Source: Mycolicibacterium sp. P9-64 | GTDB taxonomy: Bacteria > Actinomycetota > Actinomycetes > Mycobacteriales > Mycobacteriaceae | Direction: 5' to 3' | NCBI RefSeq assembly: GCF_008329605.1 | Contig: NZ_NPKO01000022.1 | Location: 1 to 48,546 of the forward strand | DNA: 48,546 nt | In this document: piece after piece, positions 24,782 through 32,104 of the stretch | Layout of the letters: every line of letters begins with the position of its first letter | Numbering within the stretch: position 1 is the first letter of the stretch | Notes under the pieces: generated by a model | What the model was told of the DNA's origin: nothing | Databases searched by the model: none | Seen by the model: the letters and a program-made list of their open reading frames with translations, nothing else | Translations under genes and position numbers: made by a program

Positions 24782-26689
24782 ATGGAGATGTTCACCCCGT
24801 CGCTGGACTGGGGCGCCGAGGTCGTCGATTCGCTGGTCTGGGTAGCCAAGGCGTGGGCAATCAGCGCAGTGTGCACGCTGGTGGTGCTGACGCTGATTGC
24901 GCGATTCACGTCGTGGGGCAGGCAGTTCTGGCGCATCACCGGCGACTACTTCAAGGGCCGTCATAGCCTGTCTGCCTGGGTGTTCGTCGCCGTTCTGTTG
25001 CTGTCGGTGATGATCGACGTGCGTCTGTCGGTCCTGTTCAGCTACCAGAGCAACGACCAGTTCTCCGCGCTGCAGGCCGCGGTCAGCGACGAAGGCGTGG
25101 CGAAGGACTCGGCGATCGAGGGCTTCTGGGTCGCCATGCTGATCTACCTCGCCCTTGCGGCCTCCGACATCGTCCGCACGCTGCTGGATCTCTACCTGAT
25201 GCAGCGGTTCATCATCCGGTGGCGGGTCTGGCTCACTCACCGGGTCACCGGTGACTGGCTGGATGGTGATGCCTACTACCGGGGTCGGTTCCTGGCGACT
25301 TACGGCGATGAGCCCATCGACAATCCGGACCAGCGCATCCAGCAGGACATCGACATCTTCACCACCGGTACCGGTCCCGAGACGAACACGCCGACCGTCG
25401 GGACGTCACAGACCCTCGTGTTCGGTGCGATCACGTCGATCGTTTCGGTGGTTTCGTTCACGCCGATTCTTTGGAGCCTGGCCGGCCCTCTGACCGTCTT
25501 CGGGGTCACAGTGCCGAAGGCGCTGTTCTGGCTGGCGCTCGTCTACGTCTTCTTCACGACCGTCATCGCCTTCTGGATCGGCCGTCCGCTGATTCGGCTG
25601 TCGTTCCGAAACGAGCTCACCAACGCGGCGTTCCGCTATGCATTGGTGCGGCTGCGCGATGCTGGCGAGGCCGTCGGGTTCTACCGCGGCGAGCGTGCCG
25701 AACGTGACCGCTTGATGACGAGATTCGCCGCGATCATCACCAATTACCGGGCCTTCGTCCGACGGGGCGTGTTGTTCCAGGGCTGGAACAGGTCGGTGCA
25801 TCAGATCGTCAGTCCGCTCCCGACGGTCGTTCAGATCCCCCGGGTGTTCGCCGGTGAGATCAAGCTCGGCGACATGACCCAGTCATCGAGCGCGTTCCTG
25901 TCGGTGCACGACTCGCTGTCGTTCTTCCGTGCTGTCTACGACTCGTTCGCCGGTTACCGGGCAGCCATCATTCGCCTCGATGGACTGCTTACGGCCAACG
26001 AAAGAGCAAGGGCGCTACCGGTATTGACCGTGCTGCCCAGTACCGACGGGTCCGTCGAGCTCGACGACGTCGAGGTCCGCACCCCTTCAGGGGAGCGGCT
26101 CGTCGATCCGCTCGACGTACGCCTCGAGCCAGGCGGCTCGCTGGTGATCACCGGCGAGTCGGGCACAGGCAAGACCACGCTGCTGCGCAGCCTTGCCCAG
26201 CTGTGGCCGTTCACGTCGGGCACGGTGCACAGCCCCGAGGGCGCCACCTTGTTCCTGTCCCAGATGCCGTACGTGCCATTGGGTGACCTGCGTTCGGTCG
26301 TCTCGTACCCCGGCGAGGCAGGCGATTTCGGCGACGAGGCCGTGCACGCCGCACTGGACACCGTGGCGCTCGGCCACCTTGCAACCCGGCTCGACGAGGT
26401 CGCCGACTGGGCCAAGGTCCTCTCCCCCGGCGAACAGCAACGCATCGCGTTCGCCAGGGTGCTGCTGATCAAGCCCCGCGGGGTCTTCCTCGACGAGTCG
26501 ACGTCGGCACTCGACGAAGGCCAGGAGTTCGCGTTGTACCGATCGTTGCGCACCCAGTTGCCGGACTGCATCGTCGTCAGCGTCAGCCACCGCGGGACGG
26601 TCGAGCAACATCACCAACGGCGTCTGGAGCTGCTCGGCGGAGGTGGCTGGCGCCTCGGCCCGGTAGCCGACACGCCGTTGTCCGTCTAG
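24782..26689 (+). CDS. BacA/SbmA-type ABC transporter, fused membrane and ATPase domains (ABC-3)
   Basis: 635 residues and the second intact paralog of the array. N-terminus MEMFTPSLDWGAEVVDSLVW; a loop GDWLDGDAYYRGRFLATYGD is longer by a few residues than in ABC-2. The ATPase domain has Walker A GESGTGKTTLLRSL (from residue 458; ABC-2 has GPSGSGKT), signature LSPGEQQRIAFARVL, FLDESTSALDEG and SVSHRG. Differences from ABC-2 are spread along the length, so the copies are old duplicates and may have different substrates. The stop TAG (26687-26689) overlaps the stop of the convergent flavoprotein gene by 4 bp. In M. tuberculosis there is a single gene (Rv1819c). Confidence 0.92.
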   Translation: MEMFTPSLDWGAEVVDSLVWVAKAWAISAVCTLVVLTLIARFTSWGRQFWRITGDYFKGRHSLSAWVFVAVLLLSVMIDVRLSVLFSYQSNDQFSALQAAVSDEGVAKDSAIEGFWVAMLIYLALAASDIVRTLLDLYLMQRFIIRWRVWLTHRVTGDWLDGDAYYRGRFLATYGDEPIDNPDQRIQQDIDIFTTGTGPETNTPTVGTSQTLVFGAITSIVSVVSFTPILWSLAGPLTVFGVTVPKALFWLALVYVFFTTVIAFWIGRPLIRLSFRNELTNAAFRYALVRLRDAGEAVGFYRGERAERDRLMTRFAAIITNYRAFVRRGVLFQGWNRSVHQIVSPLPTVVQIPRVFAGEIKLGDMTQSSSAFLSVHDSLSFFRAVYDSFAGYRAAIIRLDGLLTANERARALPVLTVLPSTDGSVELDDVEVRTPSGERLVDPLDVRLEPGGSLVITGESGTGKTTLLRSLAQLWPFTSGTVHSPEGATLFLSQMPYVPLGDLRSVVSYPGEAGDFGDEAVHAALDTVALGHLATRLDEVADWAKVLSPGEQQRIAFARVLLIKPRGVFLDESTSALDEGQEFALYRSLRTQLPDCIVVSVSHRGTVEQHHQRRLELLGGGGWRLGPVADTPLSV

Positions 26690-28140
26690 GCCTTCTGCTG
26701 TGCGGCGTGCGTACCGGCCCGCCTTCCGAAGAAGGAACCCTCGCCCAGTTGCGTCCCGCTGGCGTAACCCTTGCCGTCCTGCGCGATGTTGGACGCGCAT
26801 GCGCCTGCCGCGTACAGCCCGGGGATCACCGAATCGTCCGCGCGACGGACCTCGCCGTCGACCGTGGTGGCCAGCCCGCCGACGGTGAAGCCCGAGTACA
26901 TCGCGTGTCCCAGCGAGAGGTCGAACGCCGCCCACGGCCCGGTGTCTTGTGCCGCAAGGAATTCCGGTTGCTTGTGGAAGTCCGGATCCTCGCCACGCGC
27001 AGCGTGCTCGTTGTAGCGGTCGAGCGTGGCCACCAGATTGCCCTGCGGAATGCCGAGTGCGGACTCCATCTCGTCGACGGTCTCCCAACCGTCGATGAAC
27101 TTGATGAGCGGGAACATCGGTCGTTCCATGTGTGCTTCGTCGACGATCAGGTACGCCGCGCTGTCGGGTTGATCCATCACGAAACCCGATGTGCGGGAAT
27201 GGTAGGAGTCCTCGGTGACGAAGCGATGACCGAGCTTGTTGACGATGATGCCGGTGAGCAGGATCGACGGCGGGTACACCGGGGCGGTGATGAAGATCTG
27301 GTCCATGTGCTTGGTCGCCCCGCCCGCGGATTCGCCAAGCCGGATGCCCAGCCCGTCGTCGTAGCTGTTGCCGAGCACGAACGGCTTCTCGGCCAGCTTC
27401 GGGGTCAGCTCGGCAACCATCTCGGGATTCATCACGAAGCCGCCAGCGGCGATCACGACCGCCTTCGCGCGGATCACACCGGAGTCGTTGAAGTGCTTCC
27501 AGCCGACGCCGACGACGGCGTCGCGCTCGACGACCAGAGCGGAGGCACCCGTCTCGTAGCGGATCTGCACGCCGAGATCGGCAGCGCGCTTGACCAAGAG
27601 GTCGACCACCATGCCCGCACCGCCGGTGTCACCGGGGACCGGCACCTTGTGCCCACGCGGCGCCGGCTTGGCCTCGTCCTTGTACGGCCACACCTTCTCG
27701 TTGCCGGTGAACATCAAGCCCTCGGTGTTGGGCTGGATGACCGCCTTCTCGGGGTAGTAGCTGCGCTCGAACTGAAAGCCCAAGTCCTCCAACCAGTTGA
27801 AGTGCTCGACACTGCCGTCGCAGTAGGCGCGGATCTTGTCGAGCTCCGGTTCCTGCGATACCGCGACGAGGTACTTGTACATCTCGTCGGCGCTGTCCTC
27901 GTGCCCGGTGGCCTGCTGCACTGCGGTTCCGCCGCCGAGGTAGAAGTGCCCGCCTGCCATCGACGTCGTACCGCCTGCCGCGGCGGCGCGTTCGAGGACC
28001 AGGACCCGTGCACCGGCAGCCGCGGCGCTCACCGCGGCACAGCCGCCCGCGATGCCGAATCCGACCACCACGACGTCGACGTCGTCGGACCAGTCCGCCA
28101 CGCTCGCGGCGTCGATGGTTTCCGGTAGCTGGGTCGTCAC
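26686..28140 (-). CDS. FAD-dependent oxidoreductase, 3-ketosteroid dehydrogenase/fumarate reductase type (Rv1817-like)
   Basis: 484 residues. The N-terminus has the FAD dinucleotide-binding fold VDVVVVGFGIAGGCAAVSAA (about 18-37) with GXGXXG and the E of the second strand (VLVLERAAAAGG). The C-terminus has the second FAD contact GLYAAGACASNIAQDGKGYA then SGTQLGEGSFFGRRAG. This is the flavoprotein class that contains 3-ketosteroid-delta1-dehydrogenase and fumarate reductase flavoproteins; Rv1817 occupies this place in M. tuberculosis. GTG 28140 overlaps the VOC stop as GTGA, with AGGAG upstream, so VOC and flavoprotein are one operon. The KstR-type operator before VOC suggests a role in sterol or steroid breakdown, an inference. 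Confidence 0.87.
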   Translation of the reverse strand: MTTQLPETIDAASVADWSDDVDVVVVGFGIAGGCAAVSAAAAGARVLVLERAAAAGGTTSMAGGHFYLGGGTAVQQATGHEDSADEMYKYLVAVSQEPELDKIRAYCDGSVEHFNWLEDLGFQFERSYYPEKAVIQPNTEGLMFTGNEKVWPYKDEAKPAPRGHKVPVPGDTGGAGMVVDLLVKRAADLGVQIRYETGASALVVERDAVVGVGWKHFNDSGVIRAKAVVIAAGGFVMNPEMVAELTPKLAEKPFVLGNSYDDGLGIRLGESAGGATKHMDQIFITAPVYPPSILLTGIIVNKLGHRFVTEDSYHSRTSGFVMDQPDSAAYLIVDEAHMERPMFPLIKFIDGWETVDEMESALGIPQGNLVATLDRYNEHAARGEDPDFHKQPEFLAAQDTGPWAAFDLSLGHAMYSGFTVGGLATTVDGEVRRADDSVIPGLYAAGACASNIAQDGKGYASGTQLGEGSFFGRRAGTHAAQQKA

Positions 28141-28631
28141 TGTTGCTCCTGTTTCACGTAGTCGAAGAAGGCTTGAATCTCTGATGGGACATAGGCGATC
28201 TCGAGGTAGGGCACGCCGGCCTTGGGCGCGGACACGTAGGCGAACTGCATGCCGCCCGGCATGGTGCCACGGGTCAGCACGGGTGCACCGTTGCGCTCGG
28301 CGTCCTCGCACATCGCGTCGAACGCATCGGGGTCGGGAGCCGTCACGCTGACGTGGTGCAGCCCCGAACCCGATTGCTCGAGGAACTCCGAGTAGAGGCT
28401 GGTGCCGGAGACGGGCTGAATGAGCTCGATCTGAGTGTCGCCTGCGTAGGACAGCGAGATGTGCGCGACGAAGTCGGCGGGCGATCCGCGGTGGGTGCAC
28501 GCGTCGGGGGCGAAGTGGATGTCGGGCATCCTGATCCACTTCTTGGCGCCGACAAGCGCCGTGAGAGCGGCTTCGGTGGCATCGAGGTCGTGTGTCACCC
28601 ACGCGATCTGGACAGGTGTCTGGGCATGCAT
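28137..28631 (-). CDS. VOC-superfamily (glyoxalase/dioxygenase fold) protein
   Basis: 164 residues of the vicinal-oxygen-chelate fold: an N-terminal VTHDLDATEAALTALVGAKK, then HISLSYAGDTQIELIQPVSG and HHVSVTAPDPDAFDAM, with the paired beta-alpha-beta-beta-beta modules of the family. Metal-ligand candidates are the His in HHVSV and Glu in IELIQ and YLEIAYVP. The family covers glyoxalases, epimerases and ring-cleaving dioxygenases; the exact reaction is not visible. ATG 28631 lies 7 nt after TATCCT, so the transcript is probably leaderless. A KstR-type palindrome overlaps the -35 region. The stop overlaps the flavoprotein start. Confidence 0.82.
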   Translation of the reverse strand: MHAQTPVQIAWVTHDLDATEAALTALVGAKKWIRMPDIHFAPDACTHRGSPADFVAHISLSYAGDTQIELIQPVSGTSLYSEFLEQSGSGLHHVSVTAPDPDAFDAMCEDAERNGAPVLTRGTMPGGMQFAYVSAPKAGVPYLEIAYVPSEIQAFFDYVKQEQQ

Positions 28632-28638
28632 CGGTTCG

Positions 28639-28644
28639 AGGATA
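28639..28644 (-). promoter_or_regulatory. Leaderless promoter -10 of the VOC-flavoprotein operon
   Basis: TATCCT (28644-28639, minus strand) followed by 7 nt and ATG 28631. The KstR-like box begins 20 bp upstream. Confidence 0.5.
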
Positions 28645-28664
28645 TCCCCGGGATCCTCACCTGG

Positions 28665-28680
28665 CTAGAACGTGTTCTAG
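28665..28680. promoter_or_regulatory. KstR-type operator (CTAGAACGTGTTCTAG)
   Basis: The 16-bp near-palindrome contains TAGAACGTGTTCTA, an exact match to the KstR consensus TNNAACNNGTTNNA. KstR is the TetR-type repressor of the mycobacterial cholesterol regulon. The box is centred about 42 bp before the predicted VOC transcription start, a repressing position, and it overlaps the last bases and stop (28677-28679) of the neighbouring TetR gene. KstR itself is not in the window. Confidence 0.75.
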
Positions 28681-29363
28681 TTTTGCCGCTTGAACGTGGC
28701 TAGCATCATCTCGATCTGCCGGTCGAACACCCCGGCGGGATCGGTGAGGGTATCCGCGCCGTACTGCCCGAACACCTCGAGGCTGATTGCGCCGACCAGC
28801 GCCGCCCACAGCAGGAAGCACTGCAGCACGGTGGCGTCGTCGCCGTCGAAGCCGAACTCGGCCCGGACCGCATCGAAGTCGGCTGACATCGATTGGGGCA
28901 CTTCAATGTTCGATTCGACGACGTCCCCAGCGGCGATGCCGGCGGCGACGGCGCCAAACAGCGCGCCGACCACTCGGGTGCCAGGACCGACCGTCCGCTC
29001 CGCAGGGGCGTGATAGCCCGGCACGGGGCTGCCGTAGAGCAGGGCCCAGCACGCAGGCTGGTCGACCGCCCACCGACGTGCGGCCTGCGCGCAGGCGAGC
29101 GCGCGGTCGGCCCAGGATCCCGACGCAGACCCGTGCGCCTGATCGACGGCATCCGCAAGCTCGGTGTAGGCGTCGATCAGCAGGAGCGTCAACAGGTCAT
29201 CGCGGCTTGCGACGTATCGGTACACCGCCGAGGACACCATGCCCAGCTCACGTGCGATGGCCCGCACCGAAAGGCCGGCCGCGCCCTCGGTCACCAGGTG
29301 ACGCCTGCCGATCGCGATGATGTCGCGTTCGATCCGCTCGCGCGATTCCTGTCGTTTGCCCAT
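28677..29363 (-). CDS. TetR-family regulator (Rv1816-like)
   Basis: 228 residues. The N-terminal DNA-binding domain has a clear helix-turn-helix: GAAGLSVRAIARELGMVSSA then VYRYVASRDDLLTLLLID (about 28-65). The C-terminal part (about 80-225) is a helical ligand-binding and dimer domain with GSPVPGYHAPAERT and LWAALVGAISLEVFGQYG of the WHG/TetR_C_33 kind. By position it corresponds to Rv1816. It is divergent from the Ddn-like gene at 29477, and the palindrome between them is its likely operator. Its 3' end is embedded in the KstR box. It is not KstR by sequence. Confidence 0.88.
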   Translation of the reverse strand: MGKRQESRERIERDIIAIGRRHLVTEGAAGLSVRAIARELGMVSSAVYRYVASRDDLLTLLLIDAYTELADAVDQAHGSASGSWADRALACAQAARRWAVDQPACWALLYGSPVPGYHAPAERTVGPGTRVVGALFGAVAAGIAAGDVVESNIEVPQSMSADFDAVRAEFGFDGDDATVLQCFLLWAALVGAISLEVFGQYGADTLTDPAGVFDRQIEMMLATFKRQN

Positions 29364-29425
29364 CGCCCGAGTGTGGCACGAAACGAGATCACCGCTCTTG
29401 ATTTATCGACCGCGCCGTGCCAATC

Positions 29426-29454
29426 TAGACAACGAGAGCAATGCTCTCTATTTT
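29426..29454 (+). promoter_or_regulatory. Promoter with TetR-type operator before the Ddn-like gene
   Basis: A -35 TAGACA (29426-29431), 17-nt spacer and -10 TATTTT (29449-29454) predict a start near 29461, 16 nt before ATG 29477. The spacer holds the perfect inverted repeat GAGAGCA-A-TGCTCTC (29434-29448), where a bound dimer would block the promoter. A TAGATT -10 for the TetR gene lies on the other strand at 29428-29423, so one operator could control both divergent genes. Confidence 0.68.
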
Positions 29455-29476
29455 CAACTTCACGAAGGGGACCACG

Positions 29477-29917
29477 ATGACCACGCGATACGACGAACCG
29501 AACCTCGCCACGAGGACCTTCAACGAGGTCTTCCGCTGGCTCGCCGAAGCCGGTATCGGCATCGCGGGTACGAAGGCGCTTCGGGTACGTGGCCGCAAGA
29601 CCGGCAAGTACCGGGGCGTCGTGATCAACCTTCTCACCGTCGACGGACGCGACTACGTGGTGTCGCCACGCGGCAACACGCAGTGGGCCCGCAACGCCCG
29701 TGCAGCGGGCGAGGTTCGGATGGGTCCGCGTTGGCGCACCCGCGAGGTCCGCATCACCGAGCTCGCCGACGACGCCAAGCCCGAACTGCTCAAGCGCTAT
29801 CTGGACCGGTGGTTCTGGGAGGTCAAGGGGCACGTCGGCGGCCTGACCCCGGAGTCGACGGATGCCGAGCTCCTCGCCGCCGCGCCGTCGATCCCAGTCT
29901 TCGAGCTGTATCGCTAG
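29477..29917 (+). CDS. Deazaflavin (F420)-dependent nitroreductase-family protein, Ddn-like
   Basis: 146 residues with the split-beta-barrel signature of F420 oxidoreductases: ALRVRGRKTGKYRGVVINLL, TVDGRDYVVSPRGNTQWARN and RAAGEVRMGPRWRTREVRIT. Relatives include M. tuberculosis Ddn and other F420H2-dependent quinone or nitro reductases, some activating prodrugs. ATG 29477 is chosen (GAAGGGG 7 nt upstream) rather than the ATG inside the palindrome at 29441. The C-terminus ends IPVFELYR, as in family members. It is the target of the divergent TetR protein, which may sense a xenobiotic or lipid; the natural substrate is unknown. Confidence 0.88.
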   Translation: MTTRYDEPNLATRTFNEVFRWLAEAGIGIAGTKALRVRGRKTGKYRGVVINLLTVDGRDYVVSPRGNTQWARNARAAGEVRMGPRWRTREVRITELADDAKPELLKRYLDRWFWEVKGHVGGLTPESTDAELLAAAPSIPVFELYR

Positions 29918-29927
29918 CGGTCCTCCG

Positions 29928-30530
29928 TCAGGACCCGTCGAGAAGCATGTGCACGATGGTGTCGGCCGTCGCCTGAGACATGTTGCCGGACAATTGAAGC
30001 GACTGCCCCTCGATGGGCTGGTCGATCGCTGGTGCGGCGAGAACCACGCCGTCGCGCACGAACGCGAGTTGCTTGCCGACATTGGCGGAGGTGTAGCCCG
30101 CGAACGCTGCGCCCGAGCTCGGATCCATCGCCAGCTGAACGCTGTAGAACTCGCTCATCGGCAGCTTCACCGCCTTGGCCCCGGTCAAGTTCAGCTCCAA
30201 CGCGACCGGACCCATGTCGTAGCGGGCAGCACCGTCGAGGTCGCACGCCTGCTGGGGTTGGTCGGGCGGAGGAGGCGGCGGCAACTGGCACTCCTCTGGC
30301 GTGCTGACCAACGCCTGGAACACCGGCCGGACCGCCAACGGCTTCATCACGATCGCGGGCGTCGTCGACGTTGGCGTGACTGAGCGCGGCGGCGGAGCGC
30401 CAGAATCCTTGGACAAGAAGGGCATCAGTACGGCGCCGAGCGTGGTGCCCACCATCGCGAGAATGCCGAGTGAGCCCAAGACGGCGATCAAGACCCGTCG
30501 GCGAGACCACCGACCCGTTGAACCAGGCAT
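29928..30530 (-). CDS. Single-pass protein with an orphan SecDF P1-head-like domain
   Basis: 200 residues. An N-terminal signal anchor (about 11-36, RRRVLIAVLGSLGILAMVGT) is followed by a Pro/Thr-rich linker (about 45-95) and a compact domain (about 100-198). The domain pattern FYSVQLAMDPSSGAAFAGYT then LAFVRDGVVLAAPAIDQPIE and SLQLSGNMSQATADTIVHML matches the P1 head of SecD (FVLDGKV.SAP.I...I.GG...ISG.FT..EA..LA..L). No SecD channel helices are present. So this looks like a stand-alone extracytoplasmic P1-head protein, next to an exported protease. Function unknown; helping export or folding on the outer face is a guess. 30 bp separate it from the protease gene, in the same orientation. Confidence 0.78.
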   Translation of the reverse strand: MPGSTGRWSRRRVLIAVLGSLGILAMVGTTLGAVLMPFLSKDSGAPPPRSVTPTSTTPAIVMKPLAVRPVFQALVSTPEECQLPPPPPPDQPQQACDLDGAARYDMGPVALELNLTGAKAVKLPMSEFYSVQLAMDPSSGAAFAGYTSANVGKQLAFVRDGVVLAAPAIDQPIEGQSLQLSGNMSQATADTIVHMLLDGS

Positions 30531-30560
30531 GAGTAACTGTCTGCCCGGCGCTACGCCGGC

Positions 30561-31295
30561 CTAAGCCGGTACGTCGAGCGGAGCTGGTGGTGGAGGGACG
30601 ACCTGCGGCGCGGTGCCAGCGGCGGCCGTGAAGACTTCCTCGCGGATCTGTTGATCGGCGGCCTGCCAGGAGACGGCGGCAGGGTAGGTACCCCATGTGC
30701 TGTTGAACATGCCGACGATGACGGCACGTCCGTCGTCTGTGGGCACATAGACCGGGCCACCCGAATCACCCTTCTGGCTGACCACGCCGTTGGCCATCGT
30801 GAACCATCCATTGTTGACGGCCTCTACCGTGCCACAGCTCTCCCCCGTGATCACGCCGAAGTGGCATACCTGCTGACCCACCTGCGGGACGACCGCCGGA
30901 TCGGTGACGAGCACGCGCCCGCCGGGGAGGACGTTGTTCACGACCACCTCGGGCGCGAGCGAGATGGTCTCCCAGTCGGCGATCAGATGATCGGTGGCCA
31001 CGGTGGCGCCGTCGGGGGTGTTGTCGCGGTATATCGCTTGGTGACCGACGAGGTTGCCGAACTTGTCCCCCACCGCGCCACTGCCACGACAATGGCCCGC
31101 CGTGTAAGCCGTCCGCGTTGCCATGTCGACGAATCCCACGGTGCACTGGTTGGTGTCCTGGCGGATCTCCATACCAGGGAAGACCACGACGCCGGGGTCG
31201 GCGTATGCGGTCAACGGCAAGACGGCAGGCGCAAACAGCATCGTTGCGATCGGAATGGCCGTCGTAGCAAGCACGCGCAAACTCCACCGCCGCAT
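30561..31295 (-). CDS. Exported trypsin-like serine protease (Rv1815-like)
   Basis: 244 residues. A signal peptide (1-32, cleaved after AYA) is followed by a chymotrypsin-fold domain: TAGHC with His68, the ADWETISL strand with Asp107, and KGDSGGPVY with Ser178, a complete catalytic triad. Cys51/Cys69 and Cys144/Cys154 are placed for disulfides. A Pro-rich tail ends the protein. Rv1815 holds this position in M. tuberculosis. ATG 31295 has GGAG 5 nt upstream and a TACCTT -10 at 31318-31313. Substrate is unknown; it should act outside the membrane. The downstream P1-head gene may share its transcript. Confidence 0.9.
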   Translation of the reverse strand: MRRWSLRVLATTAIPIATMLFAPAVLPLTAYADPGVVVFPGMEIRQDTNQCTVGFVDMATRTAYTAGHCRGSGAVGDKFGNLVGHQAIYRDNTPDGATVATDHLIADWETISLAPEVVVNNVLPGGRVLVTDPAVVPQVGQQVCHFGVITGESCGTVEAVNNGWFTMANGVVSQKGDSGGPVYVPTDDGRAVIVGMFNSTWGTYPAAVSWQAADQQIREEVFTAAAGTAPQVVPPPPAPLDVPA

Positions 31296-31342
31296 GCGTT
31301 CTCCGATCCGTGAAGGTAGATGGACGTGCCAGCCTACCCGTA

Positions 31343-31386
31343 AGCAAATGCGGCCCGGGCCGAAAAGGCCCGGGCCGCATCTTGCT
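31343..31386. terminator. Strong bidirectional hairpin between lectin and protease genes
   Basis: A perfect 14-bp stem (ATGCGGCCCGGGCC, 31348-31361, with its complement 31367-31380) closes a GAAAA loop. AGCAA/TTGCT extends it by 5 bp across a one-base bulge. It lacks a T-tract on either side, as many mycobacterial terminators do. It lies 5 bp after the lectin stop on the minus strand and just before the protease promoter. Confidence 0.7.
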
Positions 31387-31390
31387 TGCG

Positions 31391-31990
31391 CTATGGGATC
31401 GTCAGCACCTGACCGGGATGGATCAGGTCGGGGTTGTCGATGCCGCTGGCATTGGCGATCTCCTGGTACCGGTTGCCGTCACCGTAGTACCGCTCTGAGA
31501 TGGCCCACAGCGTGTCACCTGACACCACCGTGTACGTCTGCACTGCAGGTGCCGGCGGCGGAGGCGGCGGTGCGGGTGCCTCCTCGACGACGGGCGCGGG
31601 CGCCTCCTCAGCGGCGGCGAGTTCGACCTCGGGCTCGGCAGCAGCGGGCGGCGCCTCGTCGGTGTTGGTTCCCGACGACCACGCCGGTCCGTCGAAACCG
31701 TAGAGCACCAGGTTGCGGTCGTTCTGCAGAACCAGCCGAACGTCCTTGGCGCCCTTGGTATCGCTGTGCCAGACCGGCTTGTCGGCCGTGTACAGCACGA
31801 AGTTGCCGTCTTCCTGTACCTCGGCGCGAACCACGGCCTGGCCGTTGGTCTCCGTCGACCAGATGGCCTGGTCTCCCGAGTACAGCACGAAGTTCCCGTC
31901 GTCCTGCAGGGTTGCCTTGTACGCCCCGTTGTCGGACGTCAGTGACTGCCCGACTTCGAGCTTCTCACCCTTGTGGAGTCTGTCTCCCAC
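31391..31990 (-). CDS. Bulb-type mannose-binding lectin with C-terminal LysM
   Basis: 199 residues. Residues 1-110 form a B-lectin domain with three carbohydrate motifs QxDxNxVxY: QDDGNFVLY (29-37), QEDGNFVLY (59-67) and QNDRNLVLY (89-97). A Glu/Ala/Pro linker (111-150) leads to one LysM (about 153-198, YTVVSGDTLWAISERYYGDG to GQVLTIP). This matches the mycobacterial lectin described from M. smegmatis. It should bind mannose-type glycans and peptidoglycan. No signal peptide is visible, so the export route is unclear. GTG 31990 is used (MGDRLHKGEK, AAGGGGA 6 nt upstream) rather than ATG 32011. A TAAGCT -10 at 32028-32023 fits. Confidence 0.9.
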   Translation of the reverse strand: MGDRLHKGEKLEVGQSLTSDNGAYKATLQDDGNFVLYSGDQAIWSTETNGQAVVRAEVQEDGNFVLYTADKPVWHSDTKGAKDVRLVLQNDRNLVLYGFDGPAWSSGTNTDEAPPAAAEPEVELAAAEEAPAPVVEEAPAPPPPPPAPAVQTYTVVSGDTLWAISERYYGDGNRYQEIANASGIDNPDLIHPGQVLTIP

Positions 31991-32104
31991 GATGTCTCCC
32001 CTTCCACTCATTGACGGACGCGAGCTTACTGACCTGCCCTGGGTTCTCGGGCGGGTTCAGCTGCGCACGAGCAAAACGGTTGGCGAACAATCGGTTGCCG
32101 ATGA

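Noticed and set aside
21374..26689. Transporter array as an assembly duplication
   Set aside because: The copies differ throughout their length, including loop lengths and Walker A residues, so they are not a duplicated contig.
26707..28128. 473-codon frame opposite the flavoprotein
   Set aside because: Antisense shadow; the minus-strand gene has FAD motifs, coupling to VOC and an operator.
28140..28602. Flavoprotein N-terminal extension upstream of GTG 28140
   Set aside because: Would overlap nearly the whole VOC gene in another frame; the FAD fold begins soon after GTG 28140, which has AGGAG.
29441..29476. Ddn-like gene starting at ATG 29441
   Set aside because: That ATG lies inside the operator palindrome, upstream of the predicted transcription start; 29477 has the ribosome site.
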